A stretch of 64,000 nt of DNA from JBAZUK01 sp041661445. Its GTDB lineage: Bacteria > Chlamydiota > Chlamydiia > Chlamydiales > SM23-39. The notes beneath the pieces are model-generated. The model did not search any database. It was not told where the DNA came from and worked only from the letters and a program-made list of their open reading frames with translations. The stretch spans positions 310,001 through 374,000 of the forward strand of contig JBAZUK010000001.1 in the NCBI GenBank assembly GCA_041661445.1, read 5' to 3'. Position numbers and translations under genes: made by a program. Shown in pieces: positions 1-9,738 of the stretch. The first letter of the stretch is position 1, and every line of letters begins with the position of its first letter.

Positions 1-197
1 TTAAATCACCTTATCAATTCAATGTTAAAAAAATAGCTAAATCTAGATAGAGAGTATCCAAAAACTCAAGTCCATTTTTTGATTTTATAAAATTTTTTTT
101 GTTTTTTCATTTTTAGTTTTTATTTTTTACAGTTGATAAAAATATGCATTTTATTAAAATGCAAAAAAAGGGATTTAAATTAAAAAAAGGAAAAATC

Positions 198-467
198 ATG
201 AACAAATTAAATGTAAAAGCTTTTAGTTTAACCTGCGCTATTACATGGAGCTTAGCTTTGCTTGTTTTAGCCTGGATTTCGGCTTTTGGCTGGGGAATTC
301 GCGATGTCAGCATGCTAGCCGGATTATATTTAGGTTATAAAGCAACTTTTTTTGGCGGCATTATCGGAGCTCTATGGGGATTTTTTGATGCAGGCATCGG
401 GGGATTTATTTTTTCATCAATTTATAATTACTTTTTAAAAAAATTTTCAAAAATAAAAGCCGGCTAA
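198..467 (+). CDS. Small holin-like integral membrane protein
   Basis: An 89-residue protein starting at the ATG at 198, preceded by AAGG about 7 nt upstream; an in-frame ATG at 144 has no such site. It is nearly all hydrophobic, with two predicted membrane segments (about residues 8-27 and 44-75) and a short basic tail. The pattern of a glycine-rich second helix containing GALWGFFDAGIGG resembles short bacterial proteins usually labelled bacteriophage holin, which are not necessarily phage genes. No phage genes are nearby, so a chromosomal membrane role is likelier than lysis. Function unknown; family call from memory only. Confidence 0.6.
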   Translation: MNKLNVKAFSLTCAITWSLALLVLAWISAFGWGIRDVSMLAGLYLGYKATFFGGIIGALWGFFDAGIGGFIFSSIYNYFLKKFSKIKAG

Positions 468-673
468 AAAATTAGATAATGATTTATTTGATTATTTTTT
501 TGTTTCAAAAGTTTTTTGATCTGCTTAAGATAAGAAGGTATTTTTTTTTCTGCTTTTTTTGTGATGTTAGCTTTCCCGCTATGTTTTTTTACTTTTTTTT
601 ATAAAAAACATAAAAAAACTTTTCAAGAACGCTTTTTATTAATAAAGTTATAAAAAAGAAAGCGGAGGTGTTT

Positions 674-1279
674 ATGTCTAAATTATATTTTCGTTACGGA
701 ACAGTAGGTTCTGCAAAAACTTTAAATTTATTAGCTGTTGCCCATAATTATAGAAGACAGGGGAAAGAAGTCTGTCTGATTAAACCTGAGCTTGATACCA
801 GATTTGGTAAAAAAAAGATCAAATCCAGAGCCGGACTGGAAAAGGAAGCCGATCTATTAGTTAAACCGGATACTGTACTGAATTACGATCAGTTTCTAAA
901 TATAAGCTGCATATTAGTCGATGAAGCGCAGTTTTTATCTGAGTTCGTCATCAATCAATTTAGAGATATTACAGTTAATCTTCATATACCTATAATTTGC
1001 TATGGTCTTCGAACTGATTTTAAATCCCGGTTATTTGAAGGATCCAGAAGGTTGATGGAACTTGCTGATTCAATAGAAGAAGTTAAATGTACCTGTCAAT
1101 TCTGCAATAAAAAATCTGTAATGAATTTAAAGCATGTCAATGGGCTGGCAACTGTAGAAGGAGCTTCTGTGCAGCTTGGCTGCGAAGAGTTGTTTTATCC
1201 GGTATGTTTCAGCTGCTATAAAAAGCAGATAGATGATGCAAAAAAAGTTAAATTGACTGAAAGCGTACTAACGAAATAA
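674..1279 (+). CDS. tdk: Thymidine kinase, type II
   Basis: Phosphorylates thymidine to dTMP with ATP (pyrimidine salvage, cytoplasm). About 200 residues, the normal length for the TK1-like family. It shows an N-terminal P-loop region (GTVGSAKT), the DEAQFL box bearing the catalytic acidic residue, and zinc cysteine pairs CTCQFC and CFSC in the lasso half. The ATG at 674 has GGAGG 5 nt upstream, so the GTG at 668 is unlikely to be the start. The P-loop has Ala where Gly is usual before Lys-Thr (SAKT instead of SGKT), a small deviation. It sits alone, convergent with the Tsr3-like gene. Confidence 0.85.
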   Translation: MSKLYFRYGTVGSAKTLNLLAVAHNYRRQGKEVCLIKPELDTRFGKKKIKSRAGLEKEADLLVKPDTVLNYDQFLNISCILVDEAQFLSEFVINQFRDITVNLHIPIICYGLRTDFKSRLFEGSRRLMELADSIEEVKCTCQFCNKKSVMNLKHVNGLATVEGASVQLGCEELFYPVCFSCYKKQIDDAKKVKLTESVLTK

Positions 1280-1342
1280 TTTTAGAAATTAAACTGAGCT
1301 TTGGTTTAAGTCTATAAATAGTTTGATGCAAAGATGATATTT

Positions 1343-1795
1343 TTATTCTAGCGGTAGATTATTGATCTTTAAAAAGTCATTTTTCCAGTAATAATTATCA
1401 AGCAGTCCATCGGTATTTCTTTTTGTGAGAAGATACATCAGATACAAGGCTTCAATGGATGCCAGACCATGTTTTGGATCCGGGCACATTGTTTGTTTTC
1501 TGGGATATGCCGTGACATATTTTGGAGGAATGCTTCTGCATTCGATATTTTCAGGGATAATTTTAAGAATTTTTTGTAAATATCCCCAGGTTGAATCAAT
1601 TAATAAAATTCCTTTGTTATTATCTTTTTCATCTAAAACTGGAGCGTCAACTTTTAATAAAACATAATTTGTTAGATCAAGTCCATCTTTTAAGGGATAT
1701 GTATGAAAAATCATATCTTCTCTGTTTTCGATGCCTCGAAGCGAGCATTTCTTCAGGTTTTCTTTTCTATGTCTGATTATTATTGTAGGAAGCAT
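1343..1795 (-). CDS. Tsr3/DUF367-like protein
   Basis: A 150-residue protein whose middle and C-terminal parts resemble the Tsr3 (DUF367, RLI-like) family: LIDSTWGYL, then RSIPPKYVTAYPRK, then GLASIEALYL. In archaea and eukaryotes Tsr3 transfers the aminocarboxypropyl group from S-adenosylmethionine to a hypermodified small-subunit rRNA nucleotide. Bacterial members exist but are not well characterised, so the reaction here is inference. The start is the ATG at 1795; an alternative nearby start is not excluded. It is a single gene between tdk (convergent) and the propeller gene (divergent). Confidence 0.55.
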   Translation of the reverse strand: MLPTIIIRHRKENLKKCSLRGIENREDMIFHTYPLKDGLDLTNYVLLKVDAPVLDEKDNNKGILLIDSTWGYLQKILKIIPENIECRSIPPKYVTAYPRKQTMCPDPKHGLASIEALYLMYLLTKRNTDGLLDNYYWKNDFLKINNLPLE

Positions 1796-1989
1796 AATTT
1801 TTATTAAAACAATCTGATAAAATTAATTGAACAATTCATATAAATTTAAAGTAATTATAAGAAAGATCTAATTAAATAAAAATCTTAAAAACTGATCATA
1901 TTCTGCTTAAAGTGTTTTTAAAAAAATTATTGTAATTTATTTAAAAAAAATATTTACTGTTTTTTCGTTTTAACAAAAATGGTAAAAAT

Positions 1990-3525
1990 ATGAATATTTT
2001 AAAAAAATTATTTTTTTCTATATTTTTTTCTATAAATCTTTTTGCAACGCTTGATTTTACAAACCCGACTTCAACTCCGGCCGGAACACCAGATTTAGTT
2101 CCAGGTGGCTCTATTCAAAAGATGGTTACGGATACTACAGGACAATATGTTTATGCAATTTGGTCAAAATTTGATGGGCTAGTAACTAGAATTCAAGTTG
2201 CAATTTCTTCGGATTATGGAGTTAATTGGACTTATCCGGTTTCGACCCAGTGGGGCACTCCAAACTTATCGGAGCCCGGAACTTCGTTTGGTGAAGATGC
2301 TAAAAATCCTGAAATAGCAACGGATGATTCAGGACAATATGTTTATGCTATCTGGGGTAGAAATAATGGAACGGATTATATAGTTCAAATGGCCTACTCA
2401 GATGATTATGGTGTAAATTGGTCTAACGTCACAGATCTTGCAGATGTTGGAACAATAGTATATAATTCCGGTTTAGCACCGAAGATATCAACCGATAGCT
2501 CCGGACAGTATGTTTATGCTGTCTGGACAGAAGATTCGGGTGCATCAGGATCAGTTGAATCTGCATATTCAAATGATTTTGGACAATCCTGGACAAATGT
2601 CTTGGTGTCCAATGCTGAGGAACCAGGTGAGGTCCAATTATCAGCAAATAGTACTGGACAATATGTTTATGCTATTTGGAAAGATTACATATCTCCAAGT
2701 TATGATTTAAAGTCAGCTTATTCCAATGATTTTGGCCAGTCTTGGACTCCGGTTCCTAATTTAGTAACAGCTAATTCAAATATATCAAATTATAAAATAA
2801 TCAATAGCGATTCCGGACAATATGTTTATGCGATCTGGCTGGCAAGCGATGGTATAGTTTCAAGAGCTCAGGTTGGTATTTCTTCTAATTATGGTGTTTC
2901 TTGGTCAAGTCCTTTATCTACTCCTGCAACTGATGGCTCGCCGAACCTCTCTCAGCCAAGGACGGGCTCATCTGATGGAGCTGCAGGCTATATAGGAATA
3001 ACAGCTAGCAGCAGCGGCCAAAAAATTTATGCTATCTGGGCTAGATATGATGGAACAATAAGCAGGGTACAGGTAGCAATTTCTTCGAACTATGGAAATA
3101 CCTGGATCAATCCTACCGCCACAACAGCATCTGACGGCTCTCCGAATTTATCCGAGCCTAGACTTGGATCTTCAGATGGAGATAGCGCAAATTGTCAAAT
3201 AGCAACGAATTCTACTGGAACTAACGTTTATGCTGTATGGTCAAGAACTAACGTTTCACTTAAGAAGCCGGCTCAACTGGCCATGTCATCAGATTCTGGG
3301 ATCACATGGACCGATCCTACTACGACCCCTCCAGGCACAACTCCTCCGGATCTATCTCTGGTGTCGGTATATAGTATCGTTGGGGTTTCTACCAATTTTT
3401 CCGGTGAGTATGTTTATACTATCTGGAATGATCCTTACGGTCCGCTCCAGGTTGCCAACGGTCTTTTTTCTGTATCGCCATTTAGAATTGCATTTCCCAT
3501 TTCTTTAATGCCTATAAAAAATTAA
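1990..3525 (+). CDS. Secreted Asp-box (BNR-like) beta-propeller protein
   Basis: A 511-residue protein with an N-terminal signal peptide (basic start, hydrophobic stretch to about residue 20). The rest is a tandem array of roughly 60-70-residue repeats, each with a SGQYVYAIW-type strand followed by an Asp-box such as SSDYGVNW, SNDFGQSW or SSDSGITW. I count seven Asp-boxes, consistent with a six- to eight-bladed propeller of the sialidase type. The catalytic arginine triad and nucleophile tyrosine of true sialidases are not evident, so glycan binding or surface adhesion is more likely than hydrolysis. The C-terminus carries no clear anchor. Function is inference. Confidence 0.7.
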   Translation: MNILKKLFFSIFFSINLFATLDFTNPTSTPAGTPDLVPGGSIQKMVTDTTGQYVYAIWSKFDGLVTRIQVAISSDYGVNWTYPVSTQWGTPNLSEPGTSFGEDAKNPEIATDDSGQYVYAIWGRNNGTDYIVQMAYSDDYGVNWSNVTDLADVGTIVYNSGLAPKISTDSSGQYVYAVWTEDSGASGSVESAYSNDFGQSWTNVLVSNAEEPGEVQLSANSTGQYVYAIWKDYISPSYDLKSAYSNDFGQSWTPVPNLVTANSNISNYKIINSDSGQYVYAIWLASDGIVSRAQVGISSNYGVSWSSPLSTPATDGSPNLSQPRTGSSDGAAGYIGITASSSGQKIYAIWARYDGTISRVQVAISSNYGNTWINPTATTASDGSPNLSEPRLGSSDGDSANCQIATNSTGTNVYAVWSRTNVSLKKPAQLAMSSDSGITWTDPTTTPPGTTPPDLSLVSVYSIVGVSTNFSGEYVYTIWNDPYGPLQVANGLFSVSPFRIAFPISLMPIKN

Positions 3526-3529
3526 AAAA

Positions 3530-3569
3530 ATATCCTTCCTGTTAGTATAAAATAATGGGAAGGATTTTC
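3530..3569. terminator. Bidirectional terminator between propeller gene and uvrD
   Basis: Inverted repeat ATCCTTCC (3532-3539) and GGAAGGAT (3558-3565) with a 17-nt loop. It is followed by TTTTC on the + strand and a long T-rich run on the - strand. It lies between two convergent genes, so it can serve both. Confidence 0.5.
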
Positions 3570-3622
3570 TATAAAGGATTACAAATATTAAGCATTTAAG
3601 AATTTTAAGAACTTATTTTTTG

Positions 3623-5593
3623 TCAGCAAAGATCCTTCCAGGATATGATTTTTAACAGCTCTTTTGGAATTTCAAATAAAAATCTGGATGGATTGGAGGC
3701 TTTTGGAGAGGCTGTTCTTCTTCTGGATCGTGACATTGAAAGTGTTAAATATTTTTTCGCTCTTGTGATCCCTACATATAAAAGCCTTCTTTCTTCTTCA
3801 ATGGAAGTGAGCATTTTTTCATGAGGTATAATATGATCTTCAAGCCCGATAAGAAAGCAGGCTTCAAACTCTAAGCCTTTTGAACTGTGGAAGGTCATTA
3901 ATTGGATCCTATCGTCATTTGAGCTTCTTTTTTTATTAATGTTGTCTTTGAAAAGAAGGGAGTTTGCTATAAAATCCCTAAGACTCGGCTCGCTCTCGCT
4001 TTCTTCATAAGCAGTGATAGCGTTCAAACAGTCCATGGCATTTTCCCATTTTATCTGTCTTGCTTTTTCACTTTTAACATCCTCTTCAATTGCTTTTTTG
4101 TAATTTATGCTATGGATCAACCATTCAAAAGCCTGACTTAGTTTTTCATTTGAAAATTTAAATTTGGCTTTTTCAATAACTTCCATAAAACTGTTGATAG
4201 AATGCAGGACTTTCGGCTGCAGATTTAGTTCATTTATTAAATTTTCATCGTTCTGATAGATTTTCTGCAGAATATTCCAGATTGTAGTTTGATCTTTTTT
4301 GCTGTAATTGTTTAAGGCTTCAATGGTCTTATCTGAAATTCCTCTTCTTGGAACATTTATTATTCTAAGCAGGGCTTCTTGATCTTTTGAATTAGATATT
4401 AATCTTAAATAGGCAAGAAGATCTTTTATTTCGCTTCTTGAAGCAAAATCGAGCCCACCATAAATATCATAAGGGATGGATCTTACATAGGAATCATCTT
4501 TTTTCCAGACAGCATTTAACAGGGCCATTTCGACATTTCTGGATAACGAGTTTGATCTGTATAAGATTGCTATATCACTCCATTTAAGATTGTTTTTGGT
4601 CTTTAAAGCTATAGCCCTTTCAATTACGGCCTTAGCTTCCTCTTCTTCATTGGGAGTATGGAATAAAACAATTTTTTCATCGGATAAATTTTGAGAAAAA
4701 AGACTTTTCTCATATCTTGATTTATTATTTTTTATTAAAGCATTTGCAGCATGTAGGATAATTGAAGTTGATCTGTAATTTTGTTCAAGCTTGACGGTGT
4801 GGTCTGCTTTAAACTCTAAAATGTGCTTGATGCAAGATCCTCTAAAACCATAAATTGACTGATCGTCATCTCCTACCACAAATAAATTATTGGATTTCTG
4901 GCTCAGCTTTTCAGCAATCTGATACTGAATATTATTTGTGTCCTGATATTCATCTATTAAAATGTATTTATAAATTTCCTGGTATTTTTTAAGTATCTGG
5001 GGACTTTTATTAAAAAGATCATCTGTTAAAGTCAGGATTGAATCTAAGTCCATTGCGTTATAGGTTTTTAAGGAAGCTGCAAGCTTCGGATAAATTTCCT
5101 GATAGAGATTTTTGCTTTCAATATCGTCAAAAGCATATTCTTCCAAGTTTAGGTTCTTGTTTTTGATTTCACTGATTTTTTCTAAAATAGTAGAGCTTGC
5201 CGGAGTTTTTTTCTCATCATGATGATCATCTTTTAGAACTTGCGACAAAAGCCTTTGCATATCTTTATTATCATAAATTGAGAAGTTCTTGCTGTAACCT
5301 AAATGTTCAGCTTCTTTTCTTAAAATCATCAGACAAAAACTGTGGAAGGTAGATAAAACAACATCTTTAGCTGCTTTAGATCCGATCAGGCTGTTTAACC
5401 TCTCTTTCATCTCATTTGCAGCTTTATTAGTAAAAGTAAGCCCCAAGATTGATTTGGGATCTACTTTTGCATTCTTGATCAAATGAGCTATTCTATGGGT
5501 GATTACTTTCGTTTTACCGGACCCGGCGCCTGCTAAAACAAGTATTCGTCCATTAACTAAATTTACAGCTTCTAGTTGGTTTTTGTTTAACAT
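3623..5593 (-). CDS. uvrD: UvrD/PcrA-family superfamily 1 DNA helicase
   Basis: ATP-dependent 3'-5' DNA helicase of nucleotide excision and mismatch repair. 656 residues, within the 640-750 range of Rep/PcrA/UvrD. Motifs seen: Walker A GAGSGKT (residues 22-28), LTFTNKAANEM, the DEYQDT Walker B box, VGDDDQSIYGFRG, LEQNYRST, MTFHSSKGLEF and YVGITRAKK. The C-terminus stops soon after motif VI, lacking the long tail of UvrD proper. It is the last of four minus-strand genes, 39 bp after the preceding coiled-coil gene stop. Distinguishing Rep, PcrA and UvrD needs phylogeny. Confidence 0.9.
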   Translation of the reverse strand: MLNKNQLEAVNLVNGRILVLAGAGSGKTKVITHRIAHLIKNAKVDPKSILGLTFTNKAANEMKERLNSLIGSKAAKDVVLSTFHSFCLMILRKEAEHLGYSKNFSIYDNKDMQRLLSQVLKDDHHDEKKTPASSTILEKISEIKNKNLNLEEYAFDDIESKNLYQEIYPKLAASLKTYNAMDLDSILTLTDDLFNKSPQILKKYQEIYKYILIDEYQDTNNIQYQIAEKLSQKSNNLFVVGDDDQSIYGFRGSCIKHILEFKADHTVKLEQNYRSTSIILHAANALIKNNKSRYEKSLFSQNLSDEKIVLFHTPNEEEEAKAVIERAIALKTKNNLKWSDIAILYRSNSLSRNVEMALLNAVWKKDDSYVRSIPYDIYGGLDFASRSEIKDLLAYLRLISNSKDQEALLRIINVPRRGISDKTIEALNNYSKKDQTTIWNILQKIYQNDENLINELNLQPKVLHSINSFMEVIEKAKFKFSNEKLSQAFEWLIHSINYKKAIEEDVKSEKARQIKWENAMDCLNAITAYEESESEPSLRDFIANSLLFKDNINKKRSSNDDRIQLMTFHSSKGLEFEACFLIGLEDHIIPHEKMLTSIEEERRLLYVGITRAKKYLTLSMSRSRRRTASPKASNPSRFLFEIPKELLKIISWKDLC

Positions 5594-5632
5594 AAAACTT
5601 TGGAGTTTTTAGAGATGATTTTTAATAAATTA

Positions 5633-6994
5633 TCATTTTATAAAATCTTGTAATTCTTTTCTCTGTTTTTGTTCTTCTTTAATCTGAGCATAAACACTTT
5701 TAATTGTATCAATTTTGAATTCATCCAGATTTTTTTGTTCTTGAACTTCTTCAAATAAGTTCTCAAGCTGCTGCAATAATGAATTAATATCATTCTTTGA
5801 AGCTGCAAATAGGCCGTTGGGAAATTTTCCTGTAGATTCAAGGGCTTTGATTCCATAAAAGAAATTTGAACTGACAAAATATAGATCAAAAGAAGTGGTA
5901 GCTAGTTCCTTAAGAATAACATCTATCTTTAAAAAAAAATCCTCAAAGCTCGAGAGCTGCATTTTTTTTAGAAGATCTTCAAAATCAGATGCTAATTTAT
6001 CAAGTTGATCATTGTTTACGTTATAAAAATTAATAGCTGATGAATTAAAATTTCTATATGTTTTATATAAAGATTCAACTGATCTGATTAATGACTCTAA
6101 GTTTTCATAATCGGCAAGTAGATAATTAAGGTCCAAACTTAAATCTAAAACTTTTTGTTCTACGCATTTTTTATCTAAAATACCATTGGAGATTGCCCAA
6201 TGGAATTTATCCAGCTTATCAAATTCTTCCAAAGCGGCCATTGATGCTAAATTATTAAATTCATTTACGAAGCTTCGATTTTCTTCTAAAAGTTTTTCTA
6301 AATGTGTTTTAATTTTTTTTAAATTATTTGGTTCTGGTCGATGAAGAACATCTAAGTAGTAGAGGTTTTCTTGTTCTAAAAATTCTAGATGCTGCTGCGC
6401 TTTATCATTTTCATTTTGAACTTTTTTCTTTAATTTCTCAAAATCCCTCATCAATCTTTCATAGCCTTCCTTAAAAAAAGAGGCTTTTAATTTTTTTAAT
6501 AATGAATGAAGTGTTTCATGAGAAGATTTTAAAGCTTCATCTGATATTGGACCGATTGCAAACTCAGTCTTTTTAGATTCTTTAATTGCAGAAATGCAAA
6601 TTGTCATTTCTTCTGATAACGACCTTAGTTGAGAGATCAATAGGTGATGATTTTGAATTGTTTCATCTATGTCATCTAATGACGATATGCTTAAATCCTG
6701 AAAAAATTCTAAGCTTTCATCTATGCATCTATGTTTATTATCATAGCCAGGCTGTCTGATATTTTTTCTGTTATTTAAATGACTTTCATTTTTTCCTGAA
6801 CCTGCTATCGGAGATGTTAGGTAATAGGTTTTTTTTGCTAGATGTCTATGGGAAGAATTTGAAAAAGAGGGGATTGAGCTTAATGCGATCTCATGAGTTT
6901 TTTTATCGGTGGCGGAGGCTTTGGGGAATGAAGAAATACTCTCGGGTATGTTAAGAGATGTTGTTTGGTTAGAAACAGATGATGCAAAAGACAT
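5633..6994 (-). CDS. Coiled-coil protein, paralogue A (putative effector)
   Basis: A 453-residue protein I do not recognise by name. The first ~100 residues are Ser/Thr/Asn/His-rich and probably disordered; the remainder is Glu/Lys/Leu-rich helix and coiled coil. The C-terminal 150 residues share a module with the two upstream genes: a NFYNVNNDQLDKL-type start, then SSFEDFFLKI, then LFAASKN, then a terminal IKSVYAQIKE helix. The module seems present twice (about 160-265 and 310-445), which would explain its greater length. No membrane segment or export signal is apparent. Cytoplasmic or type III-secreted; function unknown. Confidence 0.6.
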   Translation of the reverse strand: MSFASSVSNQTTSLNIPESISSFPKASATDKKTHEIALSSIPSFSNSSHRHLAKKTYYLTSPIAGSGKNESHLNNRKNIRQPGYDNKHRCIDESLEFFQDLSISSLDDIDETIQNHHLLISQLRSLSEEMTICISAIKESKKTEFAIGPISDEALKSSHETLHSLLKKLKASFFKEGYERLMRDFEKLKKKVQNENDKAQQHLEFLEQENLYYLDVLHRPEPNNLKKIKTHLEKLLEENRSFVNEFNNLASMAALEEFDKLDKFHWAISNGILDKKCVEQKVLDLSLDLNYLLADYENLESLIRSVESLYKTYRNFNSSAINFYNVNNDQLDKLASDFEDLLKKMQLSSFEDFFLKIDVILKELATTSFDLYFVSSNFFYGIKALESTGKFPNGLFAASKNDINSLLQQLENLFEEVQEQKNLDEFKIDTIKSVYAQIKEEQKQRKELQDFIK

Positions 6995-7120
6995 TTTTTC
7001 CTCTTTATTATTTAAAAAAGAAAAACATATTATTTTTGAAATGATTTTTTTTCTAGAAAATTGAGTCTATTAGAGAAATAAAATTATTTGTTTATAAATA
7101 AATTGTTTTTTGAAGAATCC

Positions 7121-8080
7121 TTAGCTCAGATTAGGAAGATTTGATAAGTGGAGTTTTGGAATATGTGGTTTTTTTGCTTTCTGCGAGCTGCCGGATTGTA
7201 CAGGGGAGCTATTTTCCTTTGAGCTTTCCAACACGGGAAGACTTGGATAATGAGATATTCCAGGAGAACTCTTATCGAAAGCATCTCTTAAAATTTCTCT
7301 GCTTCTTAAACATTCTTTTATTGAAGTATAGATATTTTCAATTTTAGCTATTAGATCTCTGTCTTTATAGTCTTCAGTGTCTGCAAATAAATCTAAAAGT
7401 TGAGTGTCAATTATTTTTAAAGTATTTTTGAGATTCGTGATTTTTTCAAATTGCGAAGAAGTTAAGAATATTAAAGGATTGTGTTCAAGATCATGGATTT
7501 CCTGTTTTAATTTTAGCATTCTACTGCGCGCTTCATGATTTTTTGCTTGAAAAAGTTTATAGCTTTTTTCAAATGAAGGGAGATTTAGCTGAGATAATAA
7601 TGAGTTTAACTGATCGAAATACTGTTTTAATTTCTCAGTAGGCATGTCTTGTATCTGCTCAATTCTAAGAGAATAGAAATTAATCATAGAATTTAAAAAA
7701 ATATCAAGATCGCTTTGTAAAGTTGTTAAAAATGAAAATAGGTTTACTGTCTCTTCTACCAAAGAATTTATTTTTACCGAGCCGTCTATACGAGGCAAGC
7801 TCATGCAGAATTGCAGTGTGGCTGCATCAGTTACCGGTGTTCTTGTTTGTTCGGGTACTTTTAAATAAATGGAAGCTGCCTGAGATGTTCTTTCATCTAT
7901 TTGCGAGCTTGTAGCCGAAACAGTAATCGGCGGTATAGTTTTTTGGTTTTTATATCTTGAGGGACTTGAGCAATTTGAAAAAGATGTCCTAATCGGTGGA
8001 TAGTTAAATGTGTTTAATCGATCTGACGCTGATGGTCTGTAGAGAGTTTCTTTTTTGTAGTGTCTTATGGGAGTTGACAT
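7121..8080 (-). CDS. Coiled-coil protein, paralogue B (putative effector)
   Basis: A 319-residue protein with a basic, Ser/Thr/Pro-rich N-terminal ~75 residues (MSTPIRHYKK start) and a disordered Ser/Lys/Pro-rich tail from about 275. Between them lies a helical region with the cluster's shared module: INFYSLRIEQIQDM, LNSLLSQLNLPSFEKSY, a break, then LLDLFADTEDY and LIAKIENIYTSIKE. It is the middle gene of three with 126 bp to the next. No enzyme motif visible. The basic disordered head and helical body are typical of secreted chlamydial effectors, but that is inference. Confidence 0.6.
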   Translation of the reverse strand: MSTPIRHYKKETLYRPSASDRLNTFNYPPIRTSFSNCSSPSRYKNQKTIPPITVSATSSQIDERTSQAASIYLKVPEQTRTPVTDAATLQFCMSLPRIDGSVKINSLVEETVNLFSFLTTLQSDLDIFLNSMINFYSLRIEQIQDMPTEKLKQYFDQLNSLLSQLNLPSFEKSYKLFQAKNHEARSRMLKLKQEIHDLEHNPLIFLTSSQFEKITNLKNTLKIIDTQLLDLFADTEDYKDRDLIAKIENIYTSIKECLRSREILRDAFDKSSPGISHYPSLPVLESSKENSSPVQSGSSQKAKKPHIPKLHLSNLPNLS

Positions 8081-8352
8081 TTTTTTTCCTGATTTTTATT
8101 GTTTTATCAAAAAAATTATGAATTATAAATTTATATAATTATTATATTATAATTTTATATTTAAATCCAAATGTAATTATAGATTAAATTAATTTATAAT
8201 AAAAGTTACCTTTTATGTGCTAATTTTGTGATTTTTTTGCTGCCGATCAAAATATTTGGTGTCTTGAGAATTATAAGGGTATTTTTCTGCTGAAATTCAA
8301 CTTAATTAAAAAAACAATGTCGTAAATAAAAAATTTGAGGTGACTAAATTTT

Positions 8353-9555
8353 TTAAATATTGTTATGGCGGGCATTAGCAAGTCTGAGCTCATTCATCGC
8401 ATCAGCGAGTCTTTCATTATCTGACAACGAAGCTTTATTGGATAAAATTTTCTGTAATTCCCTATCGGCTTTTGAACTTAGCGGGTCATCTGCATAATTG
8501 TAAGGAAGCGGTTGCGCTGGGTTACATTCAACCTTATCAGCAATTCTGGCTATTTCATCTTTTTTGTCTTGTGATTCAGAATCTTTTGAGATAGCGGAAC
8601 TTCTTTTTGAACGTGATGGGCCTGGTAAATCTTCTACATCAAATACAGCAGGGACGATTTTCAGAACCCCGCCTGGCAGTCTCTCTTTTTTTTTCATTCT
8701 TGTTTTAGCTTCTTTCTCGGCCTGGGCAGGAGAATAATTTAAATAATACGATATTATTGGATCAGATTTGGTATTTCCTGTGTCAGGTAAAGAATCTGTA
8801 GTTGATAACTGGGTTATTATTCTTTTAAACAAAGATTCTATTTTTTGAATTAGACTCGATTGATCTATATCTTTTAGCTTAATATATGTATCTTGAAAGA
8901 TTATTTGGATTTTTTCTAAATTTTCTTTCGCTGCAAATAATTCCTGCTTTTCAAAATCATTAAAAAATTCTACTTTAGTTAAAAGATATCCGATGATTTT
9001 AAAAGTCTCTAAAAACATGTTATTTAATTCATTGTAATCAAATAATATAATCTGCCTGACCGAAGATAGAGACGATTCATTCAATCCGTTTAATAATGAC
9101 AATAAGGATTTATAATAAGTTAACATCTCAGCTATAGATTGCAAGCTGTCTGAATCGCATAATCTGCTGAATTTTGGTTCTGCAAGAATCTTGGAATCAG
9201 CTAATTCTTTGATAAAATCAGAAAACATAGAAAAATCTTTTTTAAGCTTATCTTCTTTTCCATCGAGCTCCAAGAGAAGTTGTCTTAATCCTTTAAGATT
9301 AGGCCGATCATTCGGATTGGGACGGTAAAAGGGTGGAAAAAAAGGAACTGGAGATGTCCTGGTGGTAGGCGGCTGGCTGACTGCAGGTCTTATATTTAAG
9401 TGCATCGCATTTTCAACGATTGCCGGCAGCTGGGTTCTTCCTGGATGAGAAGATCCTGGTGCTGATAGAGGAATTCTTCTTCTTTGAACAATAGGCGCTA
9501 AGCTTCTGACATTTCTGGATTGTTCGGCATCAGGACCAATTTTACGTGACATCAT
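8353..9555 (-). CDS. Coiled-coil protein, paralogue C (putative effector)
   Basis: A 400-residue protein with a Pro/Arg/Ser-rich disordered head (about 1-85), a helical centre (about 90-260) and a charged, low-complexity tail. The centre matches the module of the two downstream genes (YYKSLLSLLNGL, ELFAAKENLEKIQ, then SLIQKIESLFKRI). Start at the ATG at 9555, with a second ATG at 9552. It is preceded by a 183-bp AT-rich gap that separates it from rnpA, so it likely has its own promoter and heads the three-paralogue cluster. Function unknown. Confidence 0.6.
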   Translation of the reverse strand: MMSRKIGPDAEQSRNVRSLAPIVQRRRIPLSAPGSSHPGRTQLPAIVENAMHLNIRPAVSQPPTTRTSPVPFFPPFYRPNPNDRPNLKGLRQLLLELDGKEDKLKKDFSMFSDFIKELADSKILAEPKFSRLCDSDSLQSIAEMLTYYKSLLSLLNGLNESSLSSVRQIILFDYNELNNMFLETFKIIGYLLTKVEFFNDFEKQELFAAKENLEKIQIIFQDTYIKLKDIDQSSLIQKIESLFKRIITQLSTTDSLPDTGNTKSDPIISYYLNYSPAQAEKEAKTRMKKKERLPGGVLKIVPAVFDVEDLPGPSRSKRSSAISKDSESQDKKDEIARIADKVECNPAQPLPYNYADDPLSSKADRELQKILSNKASLSDNERLADAMNELRLANARHNNI

Positions 9556-9738
9556 AAATTATTTTATCCTTATTAAATTATTAGTTTATTATTTTGGGTT
9601 TTCAAAAAAATAAGAATTGAATTTAGTATAATAAAAGCTTTTTGTTAACGAACTATATGTATAATAACATTTTTATTAATAAATAACAATAAAGTAAAAT
9701 TTTTATTATAATTAAAATTAATTATATGTAATTTAAAA

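Noticed and set aside
198..467. Holin-like gene as a sign of a prophage
   Set aside because: No other phage gene, integrase or att-like repeat nearby.
1425..1776. Plus-strand open frames opposite the Tsr3-like gene
   Set aside because: They are antisense reading of a gene with coherent family motifs; same reasoning applied to antisense frames over uvrC, mutS, copB, htpX and others.
1990..3525. Calling the propeller protein a sialidase
   Set aside because: Asp-boxes are structural; the catalytic Arg triad and Tyr nucleophile are not visible.
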